Source: Nematostella vectensis
Lineage: Eukaryota; Cnidaria; Anthozoa; Actiniaria; Edwardsiidae
Length of the DNA stretch: 64,000 nucleotides
Direction of reading: 5' to 3'
Assembly (NCBI RefSeq): GCF_932526225.1
Contig: NC_064044.1
Location: forward strand, 7,862,801 to 7,926,800
Shown here: positions 24,535 through 35,909 of the stretch, in pieces
Position numbering within the stretch: the stretch's first letter is position 1
How the letters are laid out: the number at the start of each line of letters is the position of its first letter
The notes under the pieces: model-generated
Database searches by the model: none
Told to the model about the DNA's origin: nothing
Seen by the model: the letters and a program-made list of their open reading frames with translations, nothing else
Made by a program: the position numbers and the translations under genes

Positions 24535-26310
24535 TTTCGTTCGATCGACGTCCGCGAGTTTTTAGCCTCGCGAGGCAGCGAGCAAAGCGCACGCTAGAAA
24601 TTTTCCTCAACGTGTGCGCCGGGCTTACGACGCCAACAATGCAAAGCTGTGAGGCTAGCCAATCGGGATGCGAAAAACAGTTTTGATTGACACGGACTTG
24701 ATTGGTATTAATCTGTCACGCACTGAAGCATTCTGGGATACAGGTAGACCTATGGCGCGCGAATAAAAAAAGAAAGGCTCGAAAGAACGAGCATGGAGAG
24801 AGCGGGGATGAGGGTTCGTTTACCTGTTGAGCGGACCATTTTTTCTTAAGAAGCTCGCATTGGTACTCAGACCTTACAGCCGAGCGCGCGGTTGGGGGGG
24901 GGGGGGGGGGTGGTTCTTGCATTCTGCTTCATTCACCCTGGTTACAGGCCTGATAGAATTTTGCATTAACCTGCTCTAAGCCTTGCAGGCGTTTGGCGGG
25001 AGTTTTCGTCATGTGCCGAATCGTTGCCGCCATAGTACAATTGTATTGCTTATTTGGTAATCTGTAAGTAGTGTAAATATTGATTAATCAGCATATAATG
25101 TATTCAAAATGTGAGTTGTTATTGATTTCATTAAACGTTGTCAGTGAAAATGGCGAATGGCTGTCTAAGACCATTCACTCCTTATGGGTATAACTATATG
25201 TAAGAATAAAGATGAAAAGTAGTATAATCGCAGAGATTAACCTCATGTTCCTACAGTCAGTAGAAATTTGACAAGTTTCGGGGTATTTTTTGATATGGAA
25301 GAACTGCCATTTGACAATGGCCATTTGGCACTGAACGTTTATTGAAACTGGTCTATGTAATTATGTAAAAAGAAAGCATATTAGTGCAAATAAAGACCGA
25401 TTTGTCACCCCTATAAAAAGAATAGGATCATTTGTTACTGGAACATCTCTACACCTATTTTTTTTTTTAATAGACTGACTAACAAGAACAGACGTCATTA
25501 TTCCTTGGGCGTAGTTGGAGGGGTCTGGCTCTAGAAATATGGCCCTTGAATATGTTTGAAATTTAAAGGAAATCATATCTTATCCCTTCATAACGGATTA
25601 TTTAGTTGACATTGCTCTTTCAAATTTTTACTGGCAAAAAGCGTCGATTTCTAGCTACTTCTGTACCAGTACGATTTTGAGGGGAGGAATGTATAACCTC
25701 CATAGGAGCACTTACTTCTTATGAGGTGGGATCCCTGTGGTTGAGGATTTGTGCCAGAGGGATACTCTCCCAATTACATATGTAGGGGTGTAGTCCTAAA
25801 CGGCTATAATCAGACAAGCACCGAAACCCTGGGTAACACCATCACTATTTAAAAAAAGTTAACCGAAAGTTTGCGAGTGATCCGACGATGCACCTCCACC
25901 AACACACCGCAATAACTCGGGAATATGCATTCCCGAGTTAAAACGAGCCCGTGGGAGTACCTAGTGATACATTCATGATATTTTGTGTTTTACGTAGCCT
26001 GAGTTTCTGTGGAGTTTCAGCAGAAAAAGAAAGATCGAGATTGTTGATGTTATGGCCAAAAAAAGGGGAAGCTATGTTCTACGTTTGGTGCTACGCATGG
26101 CGCAGACACTCCCCTTTCCATAGACACTCCTTCGATGTTCTTTTGGGTTTTACTGAAGAGTAACAAAATTGAAAACTCACACAGAATTTTCTCAAACTTT
26201 AAATTTCTTCTTTACATAAGAAAAATGATTCATGACCAATTCTGGTCATGTTTTGGTTCTAGTATTGGGGTTAAGAATTAAACAAGACAACTCATGTTTC
26301 ATAAATTGAT
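24535..26310. other. Intergenic, repeat-bearing
   Basis: It holds MITE A (25120-25362), a poly-G run near 24893 and a perfect 11-bp palindrome with a 4-base loop at 25914-25939 (AACTCGGGAAT arm). No convincing gene. Confidence 0.45.
25120..25362. mobile_element. MITE family A, copy 2
   Basis: Ends TTTCATTAAACGTTGTCAGT and, in reverse, TTTCAATAAACGTTCAGTGC match the family at 9600 and 58497. Its middle (GTAAGAATAAAGATGAAAAG) is the unoccupied counterpart of the TTAA insertion site in the copy at 58497-59735. Confidence 0.75.
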
Positions 26311-26316
26311 TTTATT
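26311..26316 (-). terminator. RPL30 polyadenylation signal
   Basis: AATAAA on the minus strand, 7 bases after the RPL30 stop codon. This very short 3' UTR is typical of ribosomal protein genes. Confidence 0.7.
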
Positions 26317-26323
26317 CCTTCCT

Positions 26324-28941
26324 CTATTGGCCACCTGCTGGTTGTTGCTCTGACGGCATAGACCTAATGATGTCACTGTCGCCGGGGTCTGTAATACTGA
26401 GGACGGACACACGGAAGTACTTTCCACAGGCGGTTCCCAGCTCAATGTTGTTGCCAGTGTAATGGTGGACACCGGTCTTGGCCAGCATAGCGTAGTATTC
26501 GATCTCACTTTTTCTGAAAACAAAATCCTGGGGTTGAGATACAGTATCTATTCATTTTTTATATGGATATAAGTTACCTACTTTGTAGTTTAAATAAGAG
26601 CACAAAAAAGCATGGAAGAGCATAAGAGTAACTGCAATCTTGAGTATATGAAAACTTTCGCCGAGAATTCCCAAAATGCTTAAACCGTAATCACTTCAGT
26701 AAATTAAATTTTGAATCTTAAGGGAGCATGGTTTCTTTGATTGGTTATCGCATTGAGATGGCTGGGTTGGAAGCCATCAAATTGTAGGCCAATGAAAACA
26801 GTTTAACTTTTGAATGACAGATGCCAAAATACATTTTGTCACTTGGAATTTATGAGGGTGAGTTTGCACATTACTCAAATTGCCATCACATGCACATCAA
26901 TAGAAAAACCGTCTCTTCTTTGGCAGAAAGTCTAAAAAGAGCAACAATGGGGTGAGAGCAAAAGTACCAAAACCTGATGAAAGCTTATTACAGACTGCAG
27001 ACACAAAAGTACAGACTGGCCCACAGCCTCAAGGGATTGGGCTCTCCATTCATCCCCTTTTGGGGGCTTCCCGAGGACTTCTTATCTACGTACAATACAG
27101 TACGGTACTCAAGAAAATATTAACATTGATAATGATATTGGCTTCTTTGTTCTTCACACCATTTATATCTACATATGTAGCCAATGGACAGACAACTAGG
27201 GACAACCTTGCTATGGACATAGTTTACTACTGTATGCAAATAATATCACTTGCTGTAATTAATTTTGATTGCTTTTTTATCCTAAAGGTAGTGCTTTGGG
27301 ACTTCTCTATATAGCTTGTATTACGTCTTTCTAAATACCTACTATTTGGTAAACTCCACAAAATTGTAATGAAATATTTACCGTAGCTGAGGAGTGTTAT
27401 TGGCAATGATGACCAGCTTGGCTTTGCCTTGTCGGAGGGTCTTCAATGTGGACTTGAGACCCAACGTGAACTTTCCACTCTTCATGACCAGAGCAAGTCG
27501 AGAGTTGATGCTCTCCATGGCCTTTTTCTGTAAAAAACAACAAACAAACAAAAAACCAACACTTTAGAGTGACAAATGATTAAAATTCATCAACTCTTAC
27601 AGGTTAAGTAAAGTCATGACTAAATTTACTGCAATTATTAAAGAATATCAATCACCCACTTCTTGTTATTGTTTATCATTGAAAAAAAACAGCGATTTAT
27701 TCGCAAGGAAACTTCAAAATAACAATCTATGAATGAAGTCTGATATGTTATTGAGGATATTTGATTGAAAATATCTTGAATTAGCAGATGGAAATGGATT
27801 TTGTGACTCGCCATTGAGTGGGAGCATAAATGGCGGTGTGATGGCCTTCTTTAATATTCTGCAAAATAATTTCCAACTGCTAAACTGTTCTCTGGCCTCC
27901 TCAAGTCAAAACAACAGAATTGCAATGGGACTGCCTTTGATAAGGCAGTGGAGAGGTGGCATCATTGGTAACAGGTAAGTGCCTGTATAAAATTTTGAAT
28001 TGGATTGAATATAGTACAAGAGTTCTTTAAGATATGCCTTATAAACAGAGATGATTAGATATCAACAATTTGACTTAAAGAACGTTGACCAGCCATTCCT
28101 TTTTTCAATATTTACTCTAGAAAATAAAACAGGTTATTTATAAGAAAACTTCAAACTACCCATCCACAGTTGAACTCAATATTTGATTAGAAGTATCTCA
28201 GTTACTCGCTTCAATTAAACGATGGAAATGATGCTTTGCGAGTAAAATAGCGGCATGATTGAACTTGTTAAGGCTAATTCTTGGCACTAATTTGTAGAAT
28301 TGCAAAACAGCTAATGCTATATGCCCAGGCTAAACATGGTTTTGATGTCAAGGTATTACAAAGATTTAATAGCAATATTCTGGACACTAATCAACTGCCT
28401 TGCAAGTAGTACTGTATGCTTAATTACAGGGGGCACAGTTGCAACATGGTTGAGCAAAAAACACAGGAAGTAATCCTAAGACTTATAACTACCAATAGTA
28501 CACAGCTTAGGACTGAAGTTGTTGTTTTATTAAAATTATAACACCAACCAAATCAAATTGTTAACTTCTTTTACTCATAGATTGAGATATGATTGATGAA
28601 TTGTATATCAGCAACATGAACCAATATTCAGCATCTTTGGCAGACGATTTGGCAGTATTGAATGATTTACTGGGACACTGGACCAAACGTCTATTAGAAA
28701 TACAGTAAATAACTTAATGCTGACTGATTACAGCATGAGAAGTGCACGCTCTAAGTATGGTATCTTTTCTTTATAAGGTCAGCAACAAGCCTTTTATAGG
28801 CACTCTTTTTACACCAAATTGATGTGTAATGGTAAATTGCTTAGGTCATCGAATAACAGCGACGATTCTTTGTTCCACGTGCTAGGCTAGCCTCGATAAA
28901 AAATGGCGGCGGGCTCTTACCTGTTTCTTTGAGGACACCAT
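26324..28941 (-). CDS. RPL30: 60S ribosomal protein L30 (eL30)
   Basis: eL30 is a component of the large ribosomal subunit at the subunit interface and also binds kink-turn RNA. Three exons, 28941-28921, 27527-27382 and 26513-26324, splice in phase to 118 residues; animal eL30 is ~115. The first exon encodes only MVSSKKQ. Conserved stretches are [59 protein letters not shown] and [12 protein letters not shown], ending in [12 protein letters not shown]. The gene is complete with a polyadenylation signal just after the stop. It is divergent from TUBE1 with 330 bp between start codons. Identification is secure from recalled family sequence. Confidence 0.97.
26930..27314 (+). other. Candidate GPCR TM6-TM7 exon inside an RPL30 intron (opposite strand)
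   Basis: After an acceptor-like TTCTTTGGCAG near 26928 an open frame runs to a stop at 27312. It has a polar start ([19 protein letters not shown]), one hydrophobic segment ([18 protein letters not shown]) and a second ([16 protein letters not shown]). The order and spacing resemble TM6, ECL3 and TM7, with NF in place of the NP of NPxxY. It could be the remainder of the GPCR whose TM1-TM4 lie at 23960-24534. This is inference; no TM5 was found. Confidence 0.35.
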
Positions 28942-29271
28942 TTTCGCTAGTTAGAAGCCTAGAACAAACAAAGAAGCGCGTCAAATGATATGATAATAAT
29001 TAAGCTATCTTCCACGGTTAAGTAAAATAGTAATGGTTCTTTTAATTGCGAGTATTTTACCTTCTAAAGCTCGCCTCAGAAGAAATTTGTGACTTTACTT
29101 TTAGTCACGATGGAAAAGAGGAAGCCCCTCCCGGCATGCATTGCAGAAATACCCGGATGGAATGTGATGCGCGTGCGCTTAGACGTCCCGCGAAATTTTC
29201 AAAATGGCGGCAGACTTGTGTTTTGGTCCAAATTTTCATTTTCAAATTATATATTCGTCTTTTTCAACGCG
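28942..29271. promoter_or_regulatory. Shared divergent promoter region of RPL30 and TUBE1
   Basis: The start codons of RPL30 (minus) and TUBE1 (plus) are only 330 bp apart, so both 5' UTRs and the promoters must lie here unless a distant 5' exon exists. An open frame upstream of and in frame with TUBE1 reaches back to 29089, but the tubulin start is conserved and favours 29272. No TATA box was assigned. Confidence 0.65.
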
Positions 29272-32200
29272 ATGACTCAGTCGATAGTCGTGCAAGGTAA
29301 ACCGTAGATAGTGCTATGCTAGTAGTGTTTGGAAATGCTTCTGACTCTATTATATCGGAACTATAATTCGAATCAACTTTTACAAGACCCTTGCTCCTAA
29401 AGTAAACTTGTTTGTTTTTGTTAATCTTATTTTACGTTCCACAGTTGGACAATGTGGGAACCAGGTAAGCTTGATTAATTATTCATTTACTTTATTTATA
29501 AAGGTAACAGAGAATAAAAGATAAGGGGGGGGGGGGCGAGACGTACGTGACTTTGGGGCCATATCTATACAAAACTTCAGCAACAGAAATTGACTCCTAA
29601 TAAATTGGCTGCTATGATGCCTAAGAAATATTTATGTTTGCCCTCAAAATTCAACCACAGATTATATGATGTATAAAGCTTATTTGCCTGGAAAGGGTAC
29701 ACATCATTGGAAAATATACAATATTTCCATTTAGATTGAAAATGCAGCATTCTGCTACTCTCTTGTCAGATTGGCTGTAGATTCTGGGACCTGGCATTAA
29801 GAGAACATGCTAGCACTAACAAGACAGGAGTCTTTGATGAGTCTCTCAGCAGCTTCTTTAGAAATGTGGACACTAGGTGAGCTACGTACTGTACTGTGAC
29901 ACAGGGAAGAGGAGGCTAGGTGGTAGAGTTGGCAGAGCATTGTTCTGTACAGTGCTTGTGCCTCTCCCGTCTGGGTTCTAGGGTTGATTCCTGGTTCCTG
30001 CTCTATCAATCTGACTCATTTTTCTAGCTTAAATTTAGTCAGCTAAGTTTTGTCATAAAATGCTATAACTTCTTTTATTAAACCTATGGATCTTCAATTC
30101 ATTTTCAGATATGACAGGCTAAAAGACATCCCTGTTGGGAACTCAAAAGGAAAAATAAAGTCCCTGAAAGCTAGGGTATGTGAATGCATCTTTTATTGTT
30201 AACTTCAGAGATAGAATACTTAACAGTTTGAGAATCTGTTTTTTTATTTATTTTAAAACTAACTGTTTTGCAGCCAGATTTCATAGTTTTTTGACTGACT
30301 CTGTTGTGCCTCACATGATGCAAGATGTTTTTGTCCTTATCTAGGCCGTCTTGATTGACATGGAAGAAGGGGTGGTTAACAACATCCTCAAAGGCCCCCT
30401 CCATGATGTATTTGACTGCCAGCAATTGATAACAGATGTGTCCGGCTGTGGAAACAACTGGTATACTCTACTGTGCAGTAAACATTTATTTTGATCTCCT
30501 GTCCTTTGGTGTGGTGAGGGCAATCAATATTTACTAGCAGTTTACTTTTACAGGTCTTTAAAAGTTCTGCATTAGGTGATTCCTACATTTTAGTGAATGA
30601 TAGGGGCACTTATTGTAGGGGAGGAGTACTTTGTCTGCAAACATCCAATCTATGTTTGTGTCTGGATTTTCCCACTGGTGAGAGATATCAATGGGTGGAA
30701 AAAGAAAGAGTTCATCATGGAAATGAGTAATCAACAGCATATTTTGCGAAATAATTCAGTCTGAAAGTTATGAATGCTACAGTAGATAAGGTTGATACAA
30801 GTTTAAGTAACCATGACAACTAGGTACCTGCCACATTAATAGTCAGTGGAATTATTTGTACCGCCCTATTAATGCACTTTTAAAGTACTGACAATTGGCT
30901 CTTCAGCATGTACTGTAAAATGGTGGACATGACCAGGGAATTACTACTCTTATCTGCCTTTAATAAAGAATGCCTTCTTGCATATTGGGGAAAGGGGAAG
31001 GGGGCTAAGGGGTTTAGATAAACCACCCCATTGGATTGGAAGACAACCACTGCAAGCTATGATAACATTTCTTATGAGAAACAATTCATTTAACCCATTG
31101 ACTCCTGGCTTTTTTGGAGCTGAATTGACAAAAAACAGACTGAAAACAGATACCTCCCGCCCTATTCTGAGTTTTATACAGCCCGTCAAAGTCAAACACA
31201 GCTGCACCTAGTCAGTGGTATCCAAGCTTTCCAACGGTGCTTTGCGGTCCCCACTTTTAATCCTTCGTCGTTGTGCTGAAGCTAGCACAAGTTGATGGTT
31301 GCTTGTATTTTTCATCAAAAATACAGCTATGAGCATATTAGGAGAGTGTCTCAGGACATCATGAAGTCTTTTGGGGCATAATTGAGTGCTTTGCTTATGA
31401 ATATTTGCAAGCAAAGGTGGATTCGTGATGATTTTTTCTTGTTTGGCTTTGCCTGGATGAGAAAATAATTTTCTAATGAATCACTACAGCTCTCCTGAAT
31501 GCTGTCTTTTCTGAAACCAAATTGATTCCAAAATTGTTTACACTGCTATTCTGGGTCTGTATGACCTGGAATTGATTTGTTTGGCTTCGGTGTGAAAAGA
31601 CTTATAAAAACCATCTGACTTTGGGGAGAGGAGTGTTGACTGGCCCTCCCCTCGTGAATTTTCTCTGGATCTCCTAGAATGCTTTGCAATACGTAAATAC
31701 ATTTTCGTGGTTGTACAATCCTTCAAGGAATGGACATTGTGTTTTGAGGCCAAGGAAATGTACCTGGAGGATCAGAATAAAGGTATCTATTTGTGTCTTG
31801 AGCTGTGTTTGCTGATCTCTCTCCCTTGTGTGGTATTTTGAGCGTTTTATTGAGAGGGGTGATTCTGCTTTTCTCTCCTTGTTCGATTTGAGATTTGTCG
31901 AAGAACCTGTGCTATTATTTGGCTTAAGAGTAGATGCCAACACCTTGGTTGGATGCATATCTTGAAGACAATTTATCACTTAGACTGATGCCTGAGTATC
32001 TCTATCTTGTTGTGTTTATTTTGCATTTATGAATTTTTTGGGTTGTGGGTACTTTCCAAAGCCGGTACAGGCCGGTTGAGGGGTCAATGTGTTAATTAGA
32101 AAAAATATTCCACACACCAAACCCTGGCTACGGCCCCGCAGCCTTACCTTTAGCCTCAATAAAATATTTTAGCTACAAGATGGGTCAGTAACTGTGTCAG

Positions 32201-35200
32201 TGCCTTTCGGTGTTTTTTCATTTGCATATGGGTCATCAATCTTGTTTAATGGGACACATGCTGTATTGGTCACCGGTATAGGGAGCAGATATCAGAGGCG
32301 ATATGCAATGCCATTCATTTTTTTTTTCATTTGCATCAATGTTTTGTTGACAGGGCAACAGGACACATGTTTTATGGTCTCCAGTGTAAGGAGCAGATAT
32401 CTGAAACTATATGCAGTGCCATTCATTGTCTTTTTCATTTGTGTCAATGTTTTGTTGACAGGGCGACAGGACACATGCTGTATGGTCACCAGTATAAGGA
32501 GCAGATATCTGAGACTATACGTCATGCTGCTGAACTGTGTGACTGCCTCCAATGCTTCTTCCTTATTCACTCTATGGGTGGAGGTATGCTTAAGGCTCAA
32601 CCCGAAAATACTCTCTCCAAACCAGACTTACCTGTTTTCCTAGCATTCAAAATAGCCCTAGCAGGGGGTGGGACACTGGGGACATATCCCCCCCTCCAAT
32701 ATTTTCCTAGAATTAAAAGCAAATTACCAGTAGTGGTGTGGCCAAACCTCTCAATATGTTCTTAATGCTTCTGTATCATGTCCATCTATATTTCGAGGCC
32801 TGCTACAGTTCTGTCCAATTAGTTTCATTTTTTAAATTGTGAATTTGGTTAAATTTCTGAAGCCAAAGGAACGGATGTTAAATGAACAATATGGAGGTAT
32901 GCTTAAGGCTCAACCCGAAAATACTCTCTCCAAACCAGACTTACCTGTTTTCCTAGCATTCAAAATAGCCCTAGCAGGGGGTGGGACACTGGGGACATAT
33001 CCCCCCCCCTCTAATATTTTCCTAGAATTAAAAGCAAATTACCAGTAGTGGTGTGGCCAAACCTCTCAATATGTTCTTAATGCTTCTGTATCATGTCCAT
33101 CTATATTTCGAGGCCTGCTACAGTTCTGTCCAATTAGTTTCATTTTTTAAATTGTGAATTTGGTTAAATTTCTGAAGCCAAAGGAACGGATGTTAAATGA
33201 ACAATATGGAGGTATGCTTAAGGCTCAACCCGAAAATACTCTCTCCAAACCAGACTTACCTGTTTTCCTAGCATTCAAAAGAGCCCTAGCAGGGGGTGGG
33301 ACACTGGGGACATATCCCCCCCCCCCCTCCAATATTTTCCTAGAAATAAAAGCAAATTACCAGTAGTGGTGTGGCCAAACCTCTCAATATGTTCTTAATG
33401 CTTCTGTATCATGTCCATCTATATTTCGAGACCTGCTACAGTTCTGTCCAATTAGTTTCATTTTTTAAATTGTGAATTTGGTTAAATTTCTGAAGCCAAA
33501 GGAACGGATGTTAAATGAACAATATGGCAAAAAGATGTTGTATGATTCATTCCAGGAACTGGTTCCGGTGTCGGTACTTATGTCCTTAACCTTCTCCATG
33601 TTGACTACCCTGATGTGTACCGGTTCACAACAGCAGTCTACCCCTCAGCTGATGATGATGTCATCACTTCACCGTATAACAGGTCTGTCATGTATTGGGC
33701 AAAAATCATTTATCCTAGCTACCCTGAGTGACAGGGAGACCAGAGGTAGGATTTCATGTGTACTCCCACCTCTGGTCTCCTGGTCACTCGGGGTCACCAG
33801 GAATGGTCTCATTTTATCTTTCGATAGTCACTTATTGGACAAAAGTGCGGTGATTTTTACATTCTCTGTAATCCTGCTCCCTACTGTAATTAGACATTAT
33901 TAGTCTCACATTTCCAAATATTCCAAGCAATCTCCTCCTCCTTCCTCCAAAGCATTTCAAACTCTCTCGTTTTGAAAACTGTTGTTTTCTAGTTTGTTTG
34001 GTCAATTCCTTTTTAAGGCATTGCATACCATATTTGGGAGCCGGCTGCAATTATTTTTCTGCTTTTATATTGCCCTAGAGATTAACAAAGATTTTTCGTG
34101 TGCTCACGCCATGCTCTAGAAGCCCTGTATTCTCTTTTTTCACCTCCCCAAATTCCAATCCTGTAATATTCTACGGCTACCCATTCCTTTATATGGTTCA
34201 CTACCCTCAAGGTGATCTTAAAAACATGTTATCAGTTATGTGTAGGGGTCTTTTTATTCACTCTGGTCTCTGATTTAGTGTTTTAGCAATGCACCAGCTA
34301 ACTGAACATGCTGACTGTGTTTTACCCATTGAGAACCAAGTAAGTTTTATTGACTTTGTCTTTTCTTACCTAAAACAAATATTTGACTGTCTTTCAACTT
34401 TCCTAGGCTCTGGTTGATATTTGCAACAAAGTGTCCAGCTCGCTACCCCCTTCAAGACCAGGTAAGCGAGTCATGGCAACAGACTCATCTCACTCACATG
34501 TGAAATCCAACAGCGCCATCACTTCTGGTGAGGGTGGTATCACTAAGGGAGCCGATAAACCATTTGACGCCATGAACAACATAGTTGCGAATCTCATACT
34601 TAACATGACCAGCTCAGCTAGATTCGAAGGCTCGCTGAATGTTGATCTGAATGAAATCACCATGAATTTGGTACCATTTCCAAAACTCCACTACCTGGTG
34701 TCCAGTCAAACACCATTGTATGCGCTGACTGATGTCAAGCTGCCACCACGACGCCTGGACCAAATGTTCACAGATGCCTTCTCCAAGGATCATCAGTTAA
34801 TCAAGGCAGACCCCAAGCACAACCTTTACCTAGCTTGTGCCCTCATACTGAGAGGAAATGTTGAAGTGTCAGATATAAGAAGAAACATAGAGAGGCTAAA
34901 ACCATCCTTGAAGTTTATCCACTGGAATCAGGAAGGTTGGAAAACGGGTCTGTGTTCAGTCCCGCCGGTAGGGCAACCTTATTCCCTTCTTACCCTGGCT
35001 AATAACTCTTGCATAAAGAACACATTTGTTGAACTGAAGGATCGATTTATGAAGCTGTACAAGCGCAAGGCCCATGTTCACCACTACACGCATGTGGACG
35101 GGCTGGAAGTGGGGCAGTTTGATGACGGGTTGGAATCTTTGTCATGGTTGATTCAAGAGTACGCGACACTTGACACTAATGCTATTCCTGAAGGACTGGA

Positions 35201-35219
35201 GAGACTTAAAATTGCTTAG
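29272..35219 (+). CDS. TUBE1: Epsilon-tubulin
   Basis: Epsilon-tubulin is a centriolar tubulin needed for triplet microtubules and centriole stability. Exons: 29272-29296, 29445-29464, 29770-29876, 30109-30175, 30345-30460, 32462-32583, 33556-33682, 34279-34339 and 34407-35219. All phases agree, giving 485 residues (human ~475). Visible landmarks are MTQSIVVQVGQCGNQIG, the GTP-binding tubulin signature MGGGTGSGVGTY, then YRFTTAVYPSADDDVITSPY, HADCVLPIENQ, KPFDAMNNIVANLILNMTSS, MNLVPFPKLHYLVSSQTPLY, PPRRLDQMF and WNQEGWKTGLCSVPP. These match epsilon rather than alpha or beta. The first two coding exons are tiny. Intron 5 holds a TTAA transposon and partial copies of exon 6. Intron 6 is mostly a triplicated 316-bp unit. 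The gene looks functional. Confidence 0.96.
29922..30010 (+). mobile_element. tRNA-like SINE head in TUBE1 intron 3
   Basis: An A-box-like TGGTAGAGTTGGCAGAGCA and a B-box-like GGTTGATTCC lie at tRNA-like spacing. There is no clear body or tail. It could be a degraded SINE or tRNA pseudogene. Confidence 0.5.
31090..32095. mobile_element. TTAA-flanked non-autonomous DNA transposon, copy 1 (1006 bp)
   Basis: It starts TTAACCCATTGACTCCTGGC and ends, in reverse, TTAACACATTGACCCCTCAA, so short imperfect inverted repeats sit inside TTAA sites. A second copy lies at 58603-59597. TTAA targeting is a hallmark of the piggyBac superfamily. Neither copy has a transposase frame. It lies in TUBE1 intron 5. 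Confidence 0.82.
32230..32583 (+). repeat. Tandem partial duplications of TUBE1 exon 6 and its acceptor
   Basis: The acceptor plus the first ~60 coding bases of exon 6 (GTTTTGTTGACAGGGC...) occur in two copies exactly 108 bp apart (at 32341 and 32449), with an older copy upstream near 32235-32310. The middle copy keeps an intact AG acceptor and reads in frame into the real exon. Confidence 0.85.
32583..33530. repeat. About 316-bp tandem triplication in TUBE1 intron 6
   Basis: Three nearly identical units start near GGAGGTATGCTTAAGGCTCA, at the exon 6 donor, and each repeats the MNLVKFLKPKERMLNEQYG frame at 32839, 33154 and 33472. Units differ mainly in the length of a C run near 32690, 33003 and 33320. 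Part of the unit (TTAATGCTTCTGTATCATGT ... TTTCGAGGCCTGCTACAG) recurs, diverged, at 62723-62770. Confidence 0.92.
33721..33794 (+). other. pre-miRNA-like hairpin in TUBE1 intron 7
   Basis: Arms 33721-33747 (ACCCTGAGTGACAGGGAGAC...) and 33768-33794 pair over about 27 bases with one bulge and few mismatches around a ~20-base loop. Size and shape resemble an animal pre-miRNA or a short foldback. Expression is unknown. Confidence 0.55.
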
Positions 35220-35909
35220 ATTGCTACATGGGCTACCATGGCCACCAGTAGCAGAAATGTATACTGGAATCACAGGAGATCACATTTGATTAATACAAAC
35301 TTTTGAACTAAGGATTTTTTCATATACTAAAGAACACATTTTGCCCCGCTGGTTGGCTATGGAAGTTCGTATCAGATAGCACGTTTCTCGCATCCTTATT
35401 GGCTTACTTCACAAAACTGTCAAGGTGGCCACGGTAGTGCGCGTCGTATCAGATAGCACGTTTCTCGCATCCTTATTGGCTTACTTCACAAGACTGTCAA
35501 GGTGGCCACGGTGGCGCGCGTCGTATCAAATAGCACGTTTCTTGCATCCTTATTGGTTTACTTCACAAAAATGTCAAGGTGGCCACGATAGCGCGCGTCG
35601 TATCAGGTAGCACGTTTCTCGCATCCTTATTGGCTTACTTCACAAAACTGCCAAGGTGGCCACGGTAGCGCGCGTCGTATCAGAAAGTACTGTTAAGGGG
35701 GCTACGGTAGCGCGCGTCGTATGAGACAGAGCGTTCCTCTCATCTTTAATGGCTTACTTCTCAAATTTTGTAATCAAAAATAAGATTGATGAACTTTTTA
35801 AATGCTTTATATTCATTTGTGCTTGTTTTTATGTGTTTTTTTTTTGCATGTATGTGAGTTTTTTTTTTCCTGGCTGGTCTATATAAGAAATATTTTTAGA
35901 AATGATGTT
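35220..35909. other. Intergenic between TUBE1 and the PAN-EGF gene
   Basis: It is mostly taken up by the 77-bp tandem array at 35362-35725. No other feature is recognised. Confidence 0.6.
35362..35725. repeat. 77-bp tandem repeat, about 4.5 copies
   Basis: Units contain CGTATCAGATAGCACGTTTC, CATCCTTATTGGCTTACTTC and AAGGTGGCCACGGTAGCGCG. CGTATC recurs at 35368, 35445, 35522, 35599 and 35676. The last copy is truncated. Confidence 0.92.

Noticed and set aside
29089..29307. Longer N-terminus for epsilon-tubulin
   Set aside because: The frame extends upstream of 29272 without family similarity; MTQSIVVQVGQCGNQ is the conserved tubulin start.
32194..32765. Independent genes encoding ATGHM(F/L)YG repeats
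   Set aside because: The frames are TUBE1 exon 6, its partial duplicates and intron read-through.
34431..35219. Separate gene from the 262-residue frame
   Set aside because: It is the last exon of TUBE1, which begins at 34407 after a good acceptor.
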